64,000 bases of DNA from Paenibacillus curdlanolyticus YK9 (lineage in GTDB: Bacteria > Bacillota > Bacilli > Paenibacillales > Paenibacillaceae): NCBI RefSeq assembly GCF_000179615.1, contig NZ_AEDD01000002.1, forward strand, positions 62,001 through 126,000, written 5' to 3'. The translations under genes and the position numbers were made by a program. The stretch's first letter is position 1. Each line of letters opens with the position of its first letter. Positions 1 to 9,034 of the stretch are shown here, in pieces. The notes beneath the pieces are model-generated. The model was not told where the DNA came from. It ran no database searches and saw only the letters and a program-made list of their open reading frames with translations.

Positions 1-963
1 GTTATAAAAACTGCGTTAGCCGCTTTAGCGGCGATTTATACTGCTGCTTATTTCGATCTGAGCCCGCCGTTATCGGCGGGCATTTTGGCGATTCTCGGCG
101 TTGAGGTCACGCGAATGAAGGGGCTGAAAAGCTCCCTCGTGCGTTTCGTCGCAGCCGTGCTCGGACTATTCCTTGCATCGATTCTATTTGTGACATTAGG
201 GTTCCATATTTGGGCCGTCTCGTTGTTCATTCTCGTGACGTTCCCGCTGCTTGCGCGATTCCAACTGAAGGACGGGATCGTCACGTCCTCCGTCATCGTC
301 TTTCATATCTTCGATCATGGCGAAGTGACAACAGCGCTTATCCGGAATGAAATTATGCTGTTGCTGGCTGGCTTAGGCTGGGCGACGATCATAAACCTCA
401 TCTATATGCCGACGGAGGAGAAGCGTTTGGCTGCGATGCGATCGGAAACGGAGCGGCTGTTCGGCGAAATTTTCCGGCAGATGGCACATACGCTTCGCGA
501 TCCGGCTCATGTATGGGATGGCAACGAGCTGCTGGAGGCGCATAAGGCGATTGACCATGGCATAATTCGAGCGGCGGTTAGCCGGGAAAATCGGTTCGGT
601 CGAGGCGAACGGTATTGGGAAGTGTATTTTCTCATGCGGAAGTATCAATTGGATTCCATTCAGCAAATGCTTGTCCTGCTTGCATTCGTCTATGAGAGCG
701 TGCCTCAGGGCGAGCAAATCGCGGAGCTGCTGGAATCGCTGATGGATGACGTGAAATCGGATGTTTATGAAGGAAAAGTGGAAGAACGGCTGACGGCGCT
801 GGAAAACGAGTTCCGGTCGATGGATCTTCCTCAGACTCGCAAGGAGTTCGAGGTGCGCGCTTCGCTGTTTCAGCTGTGCAGAGAGCTTGAACGGTATCTC
901 GCTACGGCAAAAAGAAGCAAACGAAAGAAGAGTCATGTTCGCGATTCTAAGGCCATACAATAG
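1..963 (+). CDS. Aromatic acid exporter family (DUF939-like) membrane protein, 5' truncated
   Basis: The reading frame is open from base 1 to the TAG at 961, so the gene starts before the window. A TTG at 85 only mimics a start, because the frame reads straight through upstream as VIKTALAALAAIYT followed by DLSPPLSAGILAIL. The N-terminal part (about 130 residues) is hydrophobic with several membrane segments. The C-terminal half is soluble, charged and helical (many ERL/EEL stretches). This layout, and the SPPLSAGILAILGVEVT type helix, matches the DUF939/ArAE exporter-like family of Firmicutes. The transported substrate is unknown. The end is about 100 bp upstream of cotE. The family call is moderately secure; the function is inferred. 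Confidence 0.75.
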   Translation, partial: VIKTALAALAAIYTAAYFDLSPPLSAGILAILGVEVTRMKGLKSSLVRFVAAVLGLFLASILFVTLGFHIWAVSLFILVTFPLLARFQLKDGIVTSSVIVFHIFDHGEVTTALIRNEIMLLLAGLGWATIINLIYMPTEEKRLAAMRSETERLFGEIFRQMAHTLRDPAHVWDGNELLEAHKAIDHGIIRAAVSRENRFGRGERYWEVYFLMRKYQLDSIQQMLVLLAFVYESVPQGEQIAELLESLMDDVKSDVYEGKVEERLTALENEFRSMDLPQTRKEFEVRASLFQLCRELERYLATAKRSKRKKSHVRDSKAIQ

Positions 964-1001
964 ATAGGGAAGAAAATTCGTTGAGGCGTTACAAAGATTC
1001 A

Positions 1002-1031
1002 GTCACCCTAGACGAATGTCCTGCATACACT
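1002..1031 (+). promoter_or_regulatory. Candidate sigma-E promoter of cotE
   Basis: GTCACCCT at 1002-1009 and CATACACT at 1024-1031 are separated by 14 bp. They resemble the mother-cell sigma-E -35 (GTCATATT-like) and -10 (CATACAnT) elements. They lie 36 bp before cotE, which in B. subtilis is driven early by sigma-E and later by sigma-K. The -35 is only partly matched. Confidence 0.55.
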
Positions 1032-1066
1032 TTAAATGAATGATTGTATGGAGGAGGTTATAATCG

Positions 1067-1633
1067 ATGGCATTTGCAGATAAACAGCTTCAGTACAGAG
1101 AGATTATCACGAAAGCTGTCTGCGGCAAAGGTCGTAAGTTTTCCACAGTGACCCATACCGTAACACCGCCTCATAATCCCACGAGCATCCTCGGCGCGTG
1201 GATTATCAACCACCAGTATGAAGCGGTTCGTTCGGGCGACGGCATCGAGGTCATTGGTACTTACGATATTAACATCTGGTATTCTTACAGCAAAAACTCG
1301 CAAACCGAGGTGGCGAAAGAAACGGTATCCTATGTGGAGAACATACCGCTTTCGTATGTAGACCCGAAGCATCGGGCGACGACTGAAGAAGTGTCGGCTG
1401 ATGCAACGCAAGAACCGAACTGCATCGAGGCTAACATCTCGTCGAGCGGTTCGAGCGTTGTCATTCGGGTGGAGCGGGAATTTGCCGTAGAGATGGTCGC
1501 CGAGACGAAAGTGTTCGTCGCTTGCGTTCCTGGCGGTGTGGATGATCTCGAGGGCAAGGATATCGAGTATGGACTCGGCGACGACGGAGACTACGAGGAT
1601 CTGGACCCGGATCTGCTCGACGACGAGGTGTAA
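1067..1633 (+). CDS. cotE: Outer spore coat morphogenetic protein CotE
   Basis: CotE directs assembly of the outer coat layers on the forespore surface in the mother cell. The 188-residue product has the usual family length and the typical start MAFADKQLQYREIITKAVCG, followed by TPPHNPTSILGAWIINH and the central DINIWYSYS segment. The C-terminus is very acidic (DDGDYEDLDPDLLDDE), as in other CotE proteins, where this tail is implicated in recruiting coat proteins. The start is an ATG behind GGAGGAGG (about 1051). A sigma-E-like promoter lies upstream and an intrinsic terminator downstream. Position before mutS-mutL matches B. subtilis synteny. Confidence 0.95.
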   Translation: MAFADKQLQYREIITKAVCGKGRKFSTVTHTVTPPHNPTSILGAWIINHQYEAVRSGDGIEVIGTYDINIWYSYSKNSQTEVAKETVSYVENIPLSYVDPKHRATTEEVSADATQEPNCIEANISSSGSSVVIRVEREFAVEMVAETKVFVACVPGGVDDLEGKDIEYGLGDDGDYEDLDPDLLDDEV

Positions 1634-1674
1634 GCCGTAAGCCGCCTTCAGGGGGCGGTTTACAATAGGATATG

Positions 1675-1688
1675 CGCCGCATGCGGCG
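1675..1688. repeat. 14-bp perfect palindrome between cotE and its terminator
   Basis: CGCCGCATGCGGCG is a perfect palindrome just before the cotE terminator. It could fold as an extra hairpin in the mRNA or act as a protein site. It may also be chance in GC-rich DNA. Confidence 0.4.
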
Positions 1689-1693
1689 AATAC

Positions 1694-1720
1694 GAGGGCG
1701 CCAGCCCTCTTTTTGTTTTT
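1694..1720 (+). terminator. Intrinsic terminator after cotE
   Basis: Stem GAGGGC / GCCCTC with loop GCCA is followed by TTTTTGTTTTTT. It also shows that the upstream ATG at 1713 cannot be the start of the next gene, since that ATG lies inside the terminator tract. Confidence 0.85.
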
Positions 1721-1760
1721 TGGGCTTTCTGGCATGGGAAGCGCGAGGGAGGGTTGCCGC

Positions 1761-3293
1761 ATGCATGAAGGCGTCACGATGTCAGCGCATGTCTGGATAC
1801 AAGACGAACGAGCAGGGAGCAGCTCCTTGGTTCGAGCAGAGGATTACGGCGATAAGTCAGGTGTACAAGGAAGCGGCAGTCGCGATGCGAATGCCGCTTC
1901 TTTCCATGCGCAGCAGGATGCGATTATTGTGCTTGGCGGAGGTGCAACCGCAGCCGAGGATGCGATTCATCCAAGCAGCGTATGGAGACTGTACGCTTTA
2001 GGAGCGGGTGGAGCCGCGCTGCCGGAACGGAGCGGCATCCTGCGGCGATGGCGAAGAGCTGGCCTATTGTGGGAGCCACCGTCGGATCGAGCTGGCGAGC
2101 GGGTGGGCTCCGTCGATGGAGTAGCTCGCGAGATGTCGCGCGAAGAGCGGATGCAAGCTGCACTTGCGCTTGGGTGGCGCATATACCGCGTATCGGTATT
2201 TCATCTCGAAGCGATTGCTATGCAGCGCAGCGGAACGTACGAGCTCAGCACCCAACAGCCACTAGTGGCTTCGCCAATCAAGGAGCTGCTTGCCGCTGAC
2301 CCTATGCTGCGCCGGGTTGCGCGCACGGCAGTGCGAGCGGTGTACGCTGCAGGTCTGGATATAGCGGATGTTTTCATCGCGCTGAGCGGCGAAGGACGAA
2401 CCGCTGCGCTGGCGATTAGCCAGCCGAGCCGAAGAGATGGTGTGCTGGCGGGACAATGGCAGGCTGCTATTCGTTCGTTTGATGCGGGGTATGCTGCGAT
2501 GCGGGACCATGCACGAGAGCTGCTCATCGGCGCAGATCCAGAATTTGTTCTGCTGCGCGCGAATGGGCGAATCGTTTCGGCTGACCGCTACTTGGGTCGT
2601 ACAGGCGGCGCAGGCGCCGACGCGCTGTTGGTCCGCAATCGGCTGATGTATCCGATCGGCGAACTGCGGCCAGATCCGTCGCCATCGCCAGACGGGCTGG
2701 CCCATTCGATTCGCCGCCAGTTGGCGAGAGCTGACGCGAGAGTAAAGGATAGGTCGCTTCGATGGGCTGCCGGCGCTATGCCAGTGCCTGGCGTTGCGCT
2801 CGGCGGCCATGTCCATTTGAGCGGAGTGCCGCTCACCAGCCGACTCTTGCGCCAACTGGACTATTATCTGGCGCTGCCCATGGCAATGGTGGAGCCTGAA
2901 CGCGGGCGTGCAAGGCGGCCGCGCTATGGCCAATTAGGCGACTTTCGCCAGCAACCGCATGGCGGATTCGAATATCGGACGCTTCCCAGTTGGCTCGCAT
3001 CCCCCGCGGCTGCGAAAGCGTCATTCGCCTTGCTGCTGCTGTGCGCGCATGAAACATGGCGGCTGCCTTATCGGCCGGTGCTTGATGAAGAAGCCGAAGC
3101 CGCCTTTTATGCGGGGGATCGTTCAAGCCTTGCCCGCGGGCTAGACCAGATTGCGGCTGATCTGGCTGCGAGCTCGTCATTCGGCACGTATGAGCGCTGG
3201 ATCGAGCCGTTATTGCATGCTGCGCGTCGAGGCGCAATTTGGAACGAGGATGCGGATATCCGGCACCAATGGCGAGTCGGCTCGCCCAACTGA
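1761..3293 (+). CDS. Putative amidoligase (phiEco32-like COOH-NH2 ligase type 2 family)
   Basis: This 510-residue protein shows the signature set of the glutamine-synthetase-fold amidoligases: GADPEF (257-262), GELRPDPS (300-307), GGHVHLSG (348-355) and GGFEYRTLPSW (401-411). The acidic and His residues are those expected to bind ATP-Mg. The family is inferred to form amide bonds between a carboxylate and an amine using ATP, but substrates are mostly unknown. The first about 250 residues match nothing I know. The start is ATG 1761 behind GAGGGAGGG; upstream ATGs fall in the cotE terminator. The DNA is GC-rich (41 of 60 bases at 2581-2640, against 31 of 60 in a mutS line at 5221-5280). It sits between cotE and mutS. 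Family call fairly sure; role unknown. Confidence 0.75.
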   Translation: MHEGVTMSAHVWIQDERAGSSSLVRAEDYGDKSGVQGSGSRDANAASFHAQQDAIIVLGGGATAAEDAIHPSSVWRLYALGAGGAALPERSGILRRWRRAGLLWEPPSDRAGERVGSVDGVAREMSREERMQAALALGWRIYRVSVFHLEAIAMQRSGTYELSTQQPLVASPIKELLAADPMLRRVARTAVRAVYAAGLDIADVFIALSGEGRTAALAISQPSRRDGVLAGQWQAAIRSFDAGYAAMRDHARELLIGADPEFVLLRANGRIVSADRYLGRTGGAGADALLVRNRLMYPIGELRPDPSPSPDGLAHSIRRQLARADARVKDRSLRWAAGAMPVPGVALGGHVHLSGVPLTSRLLRQLDYYLALPMAMVEPERGRARRPRYGQLGDFRQQPHGGFEYRTLPSWLASPAAAKASFALLLLCAHETWRLPYRPVLDEEAEAAFYAGDRSSLARGLDQIAADLAASSSFGTYERWIEPLLHAARRGAIWNEDADIRHQWRVGSPN

Positions 3294-3350
3294 CTCGGTT
3301 GCTTGGCATAGCTGCTGTTCACAACAAGCCATGCGACCCTTCCTACTTCG

Positions 3351-3359
3351 TGCTATAAT
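3351..3359 (+). promoter_or_regulatory. Extended -10 promoter candidate for mutSL
   Basis: TGCTATAAT is a perfect extended -10 (TGn plus TATAAT) 44 bp before the mutS start. No good -35 lies 17 bp upstream, which is tolerated for extended -10 promoters. Confidence 0.5.
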
Positions 3360-3402
3360 GAAGGATAGTGTTTAAATTCATTCATTCGTACGGAGGGGCT
3401 TC

Positions 3403-6132
3403 ATGGCACCGACTTATACCCCGATGATGCAGCAATATTTGTCCATCAAGGAGCAAGCGAAGGATGCGTTCCTTCTGTTCCGTCTCGGCGATTTTTATGA
3501 AATGTTTTTTGAAGATGCCGTGCTCGCATCGCGCGAGCTTGAAATTACGTTAACCGGGCGGGAAGCCGGCGGAGCGGAACGGATTCCGATGTGCGGCGTC
3601 CCGTACCATTCTGCTGAGAACTATATCGCCCGTCTGATTGAAAAAGGCTACAAGGTCGCGATCTGCGAGCAAGTGGAGGACCCTTCAGCTGCCAAAGGCG
3701 TCGTGCGCCGCGAAATCGTACGCGTCGTGACGCCAGGTACGGTAATGGAGTCCAAGTCGCTCGCTGACAAAGCTAACAACTTCATTGTAGGCGTTGCAGA
3801 GCAAGAAGGACGCATCGGCTTTGCTGCCTGCGACCTGTCGACAGGCGAGCTTTATGTGACATCGTTCGCGATGGGCGGCGTAGAGGCTGTGCTCGATGAA
3901 ATTAATGTGTATCATCCAGCGGAGATTGTTGGCAATGAAGCGCTGCTGGAGCAGTTGAAAGCTTATTCTTCAAGCTGGCCGCGCCCGGTTCTATTGACGC
4001 CGCGCGAGCCGATGGCGCTTGCTGGCGTAGTCGAGCAGTTTGGCGAGCAGCCGCTGCAAGGGCTTGATCAAGAGCGGCTGCTTGTTATCGCGACGCTTAC
4101 CGGCTATCTTGCCGATACGCAAAAACGATCGTTCGGCCATGTGCGGACGATTCGCCGATATGAGCCGAATCAATATATGATTTTGGACCCGTTCACGCGC
4201 CGCAACCTTGAGCTGACGGAAACGGTTCGCGACCGGAGCAAGAAGGGCTCGCTCCTATGGCTGCTTGACCGCACGCAAACCTCAATGGGCGCAAGGCTGC
4301 TGCGACGCTGGATCGACAAGCCCTTGCTCAGCGTTGCAGCGATTGAGGAGCGGCTCTCCGCGGTCGAAGCCTTGTTCCGCGATTTGATCCTTCGGGACGA
4401 TGTGCGGCGAGAGTTAGGCGAGATTTATGATCTGGAGCGGCTTGTAGGCCGCGTCGCCTTCGGCAGCGCGAACGGCCGGGATTTGAACGCGCTGAAGTCT
4501 TCGCTTCGCCGCGTGCCGGCACTCGTCGCGTTATGCGCCGACTCTGGCGATCGGACGCTGCAAGCTTTATTTGAAGCAATCGATGATTGTACAGATCTCG
4601 CAGATGCGATTGAGCGCGTAATCGTCGACGAACCGCCTGTTTCCGTACGCGAGGGCGGTCTTATCCGGTCTGGAACGGACGATTATTTGGACCGGCTGCG
4701 CGAGGCGAGCACAGATGGCAAACGCTGGCTTGCAGAGCTCGAGCGGTCGGAGCGCGAAGCGACCGGCATCAAATCGCTGAAGATCGGATACAACAAGGTG
4801 TTTGGCTACTATCTTGAAGTGTCCAAAGCGAACATCGCCGGATTGCCTGAAGGCCGGTACGAGCGTAAACAGACGCTTGCCAATGCCGAACGTTATGTAA
4901 CGCCGGAGCTGAAGGAGAAGGAACGTCTCATTCTCGAAGCGGAAGAGAAGATGGTTGATTTGGAGTACGAGCAGTTTGTTCAGCTTCGTGACCGGATTGC
5001 GGGCCAACTGAGCCGTCTGCAAAAGCTGGCGGAACGGATTGCTTCGCTCGATGCGCTGCAATCGCTGGCAACCATTAGCGCTGAGAGACGGTTTGTTCGT
5101 CCGACAGTAACCGATGGGTTCGATATGCTCGTTGAGGATGGCCGTCACCCTGTCGTCGAAGCGGTGATGGACGGCGCTCCGTACATGGCCAACGGGACGG
5201 AGCTTTCGAAAGAAAGCCAATCCATGCTGCTCATTACGGGACCTAACATGGCAGGGAAGAGCACGTACATGAGACAAGCTGCCTTACTATGCGTCATGGC
5301 GCAAATCGGCAGCTTCGTACCGGCGAAGTCGGCAACGCTGCCGCTTGTAGACCGGATTTTCACCCGAATTGGCGCGGCGGACGATCTTGTCGGCGGGCAA
5401 AGCACGTTCATGGTTGAGATGAAAGATATTCAAGTCATGACGGAGAAAGCGTCCAACCGAAGCCTGGTCATCATTGATGAACTGGGACGGGGAACCTCGA
5501 CGAACGAAGGGATGGCAATCGCGCAAGCTGTTATCGAATATGTCCATGATGAAATCGGCTGCAAAGCGCTCGTTTCCACCCATTTTCACGAATTATCGCA
5601 TTTGGAGCAGTCGCTCTCTTCCTTGTCCAATGCATGCATGGCTGTCCGCGAGGACGGCGATAATGTAACGTTCCTGCGGAAATTGGTGCCTGGGGCAGCA
5701 AGCTCGAGCTACGGCGTCTATTGCGCAAGGCTTGCAGGTCTGCCGGATTCCATCATTGGCAGAGCCTATTCGTTGCTGGAGGAAGATGCAAGTGCAGAAA
5801 CGCAGGCAGGACAAGCTGCGCTGCAGGAAACAGCCGCAGCTTACGACGGTTCGCCAGCAGCAGAAGATGGGGGCATTTCATCCGCTAAAGCTGTCGAGGC
5901 TGATGTCGCACAGCCGATCAACGGCCCAATCGTGCAGCTTTCGATATTCGGCGATGAACCGCCTGCAGTGAAGGCTGCGCTTGTCGAGCAGCAGGAATCG
6001 CAAAAGCGGAAGCTTTCGCCGAAGGCTGAACTTGTCTCTGAGCGATTGCGTAAGCTCGACGTGTTGAATATGACGCCGATGCAGGCGCTGCAATGGCTGA
6101 ATGAGATGAAGATGAAGCTTACTGACGTATAG
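3403..6132 (+). CDS. mutS: DNA mismatch repair ATPase MutS
   Basis: MutS recognises mismatches and small loops and recruits MutL. The 909-residue protein carries the mismatch-reading FYEMF motif (Phe31, Glu33), connector and lever/clamp regions, the Walker A GPNMAGKST (from about 613), the Walker B region VIIDELGRGTS and the STHFHEL segment. The C-terminal extension (roughly 770-870) is low-complexity, rich in A, E and Q, and is followed by LNMTPMQALQWLNEMK, the usual helix-turn-helix tail of Firmicute MutS. The start is ATG behind CGGAGGGG. mutL follows after 56 bp, so co-transcription is likely. Confidence 0.98.
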   Translation: MAPTYTPMMQQYLSIKEQAKDAFLLFRLGDFYEMFFEDAVLASRELEITLTGREAGGAERIPMCGVPYHSAENYIARLIEKGYKVAICEQVEDPSAAKGVVRREIVRVVTPGTVMESKSLADKANNFIVGVAEQEGRIGFAACDLSTGELYVTSFAMGGVEAVLDEINVYHPAEIVGNEALLEQLKAYSSSWPRPVLLTPREPMALAGVVEQFGEQPLQGLDQERLLVIATLTGYLADTQKRSFGHVRTIRRYEPNQYMILDPFTRRNLELTETVRDRSKKGSLLWLLDRTQTSMGARLLRRWIDKPLLSVAAIEERLSAVEALFRDLILRDDVRRELGEIYDLERLVGRVAFGSANGRDLNALKSSLRRVPALVALCADSGDRTLQALFEAIDDCTDLADAIERVIVDEPPVSVREGGLIRSGTDDYLDRLREASTDGKRWLAELERSEREATGIKSLKIGYNKVFGYYLEVSKANIAGLPEGRYERKQTLANAERYVTPELKEKERLILEAEEKMVDLEYEQFVQLRDRIAGQLSRLQKLAERIASLDALQSLATISAERRFVRPTVTDGFDMLVEDGRHPVVEAVMDGAPYMANGTELSKESQSMLLITGPNMAGKSTYMRQAALLCVMAQIGSFVPAKSATLPLVDRIFTRIGAADDLVGGQSTFMVEMKDIQVMTEKASNRSLVIIDELGRGTSTNEGMAIAQAVIEYVHDEIGCKALVSTHFHELSHLEQSLSSLSNACMAVREDGDNVTFLRKLVPGAASSSYGVYCARLAGLPDSIIGRAYSLLEEDASAETQAGQAALQETAAAYDGSPAAEDGGISSAKAVEADVAQPINGPIVQLSIFGDEPPAVKAALVEQQESQKRKLSPKAELVSERLRKLDVLNMTPMQALQWLNEMKMKLTDV

Positions 6133-6188
6133 GGAAAACGGATAGCGCATTTGATTGAACCGTAGGCAGGGCGAGGAGGAGTCCGGTA

Positions 6189-8243
6189 ATGGGAAACATA
6201 CGTGTGTTGGATGAACAGCTGGCTAACCAAATTGCAGCCGGCGAAGTTGTCGAGCGTCCCGCTTCAGTCGTTAAGGAGCTAGTCGAAAATGCAGTGGATG
6301 CAGGGGCGACGACGATTGACCTCACGATTGAGGAAGGCGGGCTGAACTTAATCCGAGTCATCGACAACGGCGCAGGCATCGAGCCTGACGAGATCGAAAC
6401 GGCATTCCAGCGGCATGCGACGAGCAAGCTGCTGTCCAGCGCGGATTTATTTCGCATAGCCAGCCTCGGTTTTCGCGGCGAAGCGCTGCCGAGTATTGCG
6501 GCTGTATCGCGCGTGACATGCATTTCTTCCCCGACGAAGGATGGACTTGGCAAGCAGTTGGTCATTGAGGGCGGCACCGTCCAGCAATCAGGACCAGTCA
6601 GCGCTCCTCAAGGCACGGAAATGAGCGTTAGGGACCTGTTTTACAACACGCCCGCGCGTTTAAAGTATATGAAGTCGATTCAGACGGAGCTTGGCCATAT
6701 AAGCGATTATGTGAATCGGATCGCGCTCGCGCATCCGGGCATTGCATTCTCGTTGAAGCATAACGGCAACGAATTGCTGCGGACGCCTGGTACAGGCGAT
6801 CGCTTGCAGGTAATTGCCGCTGTATATGGCACTAGTACGGCTAAGGCAATGCTGCCGGTCGAGGGCGAAACGCCGGATTACGTTTTGACCGGATATGTCT
6901 CGAAGCCTGAGCTGACCCGCGCGAATCGCAATGCAATAACGGTTATCGTGAACGGTCGATATATTCGCAGCTTTTTGGTCAATCAAGCGCTGCTGCAGGG
7001 GTATCATACCTTGCTCCCGATTAACCGCTTCCCGCTCGTAACGCTTGAGATTGCGATGCATCCCTCCTTGCTGGACGTGAATGTTCATCCATCCAAGATG
7101 GAAGTCCGGTTCAGCAAAGAGACGGAGCTCCGAGAACTGATCGAGCAATCGGTGAAAAAGACGTTGGGACGCGACCGATATATACCGGAACCGGCGGCAA
7201 GCGGTGACCAGGAGCGCTCGAAGCCTGTGTATGTGCAGGAGCGAATTGCATTCCATCGCCCGGAGCCGAGCTTTCCTGCATCCGCTCGAGGAGGGGAAAC
7301 AGCAAGCAGCTTTGCCGGATTTGGAGCCCAAAGCAAGGCAGCCTCAAGCGGCAGCAGTTCGAGCGTTGGCGCTGCTCCGCGTACAGGATCAGGCAGCTAT
7401 GCTTCGGCTTGGCCGACTGGCGTGCCAGGCAGGAATGTCGTGCGAGAGAGTATTCCTCCGGATGCAACAGAGCGGCTTTATGCCATACCGCCAGCTGCTG
7501 ATGAGCGAGTGAACGCTGTGCGCGAACCATCTATGGATGACGCGGATTTTTATGCGCCAGCGCCAGCCGAACAACAGGCGCAGCCAGCATCGGAGCAGCG
7601 AGCATCAACGGGGCTGCCGCCAAGGATTGCTGTTGAGCGTGACCCGGAGACGCCGCCGTTTCCAGAGCTTTCATGGATTGGGCAGCTGCATGGGACTTAC
7701 CTGATTGCGCAGAGCGAGGATGGGCTGTATATGATCGATCAGCATGCTGCCCATGAACGGATTCATTATGAATATTACGTAGAAAAGTTTGGCAGGCCGC
7801 AGCAAGCCTCGCAGCAGCTGCTCGTGCCTATTACGCTGGAGCTGACCGCTGGAGAAGCGGCACAGCTTCATGATAAACTCGAGTTACTCGCAGAGGTCGG
7901 CTTGGAGCTCGAATCGTTCGGCGCGAACACGTTCCTCGTGCGCGCGCATCCCGAATGGCTTCCAGCCGGTGATGAGCAATCGATCATCGAAGAGATGATT
8001 GAATGGGTGCTGCAAGAGAAGCGAAACGTCGATATCCAGAAGCTGCGTGAAAAAACGGCGATCATGTGCTCTTGCAAAGCGTCCATTAAAGCTAATCAGC
8101 GTCTAACGCGAGAAGAAGGCGAAGCTTTGCTGGATCGGCTTGGCGCATGCGGGCAGCCTTACACCTGTCCGCACGGACGGCCGATCGTCGTGCATATTTC
8201 GTCCTACCAATTGGAAAAAATGTTCAAACGGGTGATGTCATGA
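6189..8243 (+). CDS. mutL: DNA mismatch repair endonuclease MutL
   Basis: MutL couples MutS recognition to strand removal. The N-terminal GHKL ATPase has ELVENAVDAGA, the DNGAGI box, RHATSK and GFRGEALPSI. After a flexible linker of about 170 residues rich in A, S, P and Q (roughly 330-490), the C-terminal domain has DQHAAHERI, the metal-binding endonuclease motif, plus CSCKASIKANQRL and the CPHGRP motif. It is therefore a nicking MutL, as in other non-Dam bacteria. The start is ATG behind GAGGAGGAG. The stop overlaps the next gene by 4 bp (ATGA). Confidence 0.97.
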   Translation: MGNIRVLDEQLANQIAAGEVVERPASVVKELVENAVDAGATTIDLTIEEGGLNLIRVIDNGAGIEPDEIETAFQRHATSKLLSSADLFRIASLGFRGEALPSIAAVSRVTCISSPTKDGLGKQLVIEGGTVQQSGPVSAPQGTEMSVRDLFYNTPARLKYMKSIQTELGHISDYVNRIALAHPGIAFSLKHNGNELLRTPGTGDRLQVIAAVYGTSTAKAMLPVEGETPDYVLTGYVSKPELTRANRNAITVIVNGRYIRSFLVNQALLQGYHTLLPINRFPLVTLEIAMHPSLLDVNVHPSKMEVRFSKETELRELIEQSVKKTLGRDRYIPEPAASGDQERSKPVYVQERIAFHRPEPSFPASARGGETASSFAGFGAQSKAASSGSSSSVGAAPRTGSGSYASAWPTGVPGRNVVRESIPPDATERLYAIPPAADERVNAVREPSMDDADFYAPAPAEQQAQPASEQRASTGLPPRIAVERDPETPPFPELSWIGQLHGTYLIAQSEDGLYMIDQHAAHERIHYEYYVEKFGRPQQASQQLLVPITLELTAGEAAQLHDKLELLAEVGLELESFGANTFLVRAHPEWLPAGDEQSIIEEMIEWVLQEKRNVDIQKLREKTAIMCSCKASIKANQRLTREEGEALLDRLGACGQPYTCPHGRPIVVHISSYQLEKMFKRVMS

Positions 8244-9034
8244 TCGTTACGACGGCTGCCAAGCCATCAGAGACGTCTTTGGCGAAGGCGAGGGCGCTGG
8301 CAGAGGAGCTGTCGGGTCGGTTTTTGCTTCGCCGGGGGCGTACGTTGAGCCAGCTAATCGATGATAACAAGGAAAGCCGTCTGTTAGTCGTATTGGAGAA
8401 TGAGGTTCGTTTCTACGAAGGGGCAACGTCCGAACAGCCGCTTTACTACCATCCGAGCATGGCATTCGTGCGCGTAAAGCGATTGCTGCGCGGAGAGCCG
8501 GACCCTTTAATTGAACTGTCCGGCTGCGAGCCAGGAGATTCCGTTGTGGATTGTACGGCGGGGATGTGCGCGGATTCGCTTGTTTTCTCGGTTGCTGTCG
8601 GCTCGCAGGGCTCTGTCACTGCGCTCGAGAGCGAGCCCGTTCTGTATACCGTCATTCGAGAAGGTTTGCAGAGCTACGAATCTGGCGTTCCCGAAGCGAA
8701 TGAGGCCATGCGGCGCATTGCGATGAAGCTCGCGAATCACACGGAATATTTGTCTTCATTGCCGGATAACAGCGTAGATATCGTCTACTTTGATCCGATG
8801 TTTCAAGAAGCGATCGAAGAATCGAGCGCGATTGGTCCGCTTCGCGCTCTAGCGAACTACAATCCCTTATCTTGTGAAGCTGTGGAGCAAGCCAAACGAG
8901 TTGCACGCAAATGCGTCATGCTGAAGGAGCAGAAGGATTGCACGGAGTTCGAGCGGCTTGGCTTTACGCGCTGCAAGACAAAGAAAACATCGAAAATTAC
9001 GTACGGAGTGATTCGAGTTGACGCAGGACAATAA
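8240..9034 (+). CDS. Class I SAM-dependent methyltransferase, RsmJ-like
   Basis: This 264-residue protein has a Rossmann methyltransferase core: GDSVVDCTAGMCADSLV forms the SAM-binding motif I, TALESEP fits motif II, and DIVYFDPMF is a DPxF-type catalytic loop. The fold and sequence resemble the RsmJ/DUF548 group, whose E. coli member methylates 16S rRNA G1516, but the substrate here is not established. The start is chosen at 8240, where ATGA overlaps the mutL stop, although the frame is open further upstream. The gene overlaps miaA by 17 bp. It sits in a mutL-miaA-hfq transcription unit, suggesting a nucleic-acid substrate. Confidence 0.75.
   Translation: MIVTTAAKPSETSLAKARALAEELSGRFLLRRGRTLSQLIDDNKESRLLVVLENEVRFYEGATSEQPLYYHPSMAFVRVKRLLRGEPDPLIELSGCEPGDSVVDCTAGMCADSLVFSVAVGSQGSVTALESEPVLYTVIREGLQSYESGVPEANEAMRRIAMKLANHTEYLSSLPDNSVDIVYFDPMFQEAIEESSAIGPLRALANYNPLSCEAVEQAKRVARKCVMLKEQKDCTEFERLGFTRCKTKKTSKITYGVIRVDAGQ

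Noticed and set aside
1713-1760. Earlier ATG start for the amidoligase gene
   Set aside because: It lies inside the cotE terminator T tract and has no ribosome binding site.
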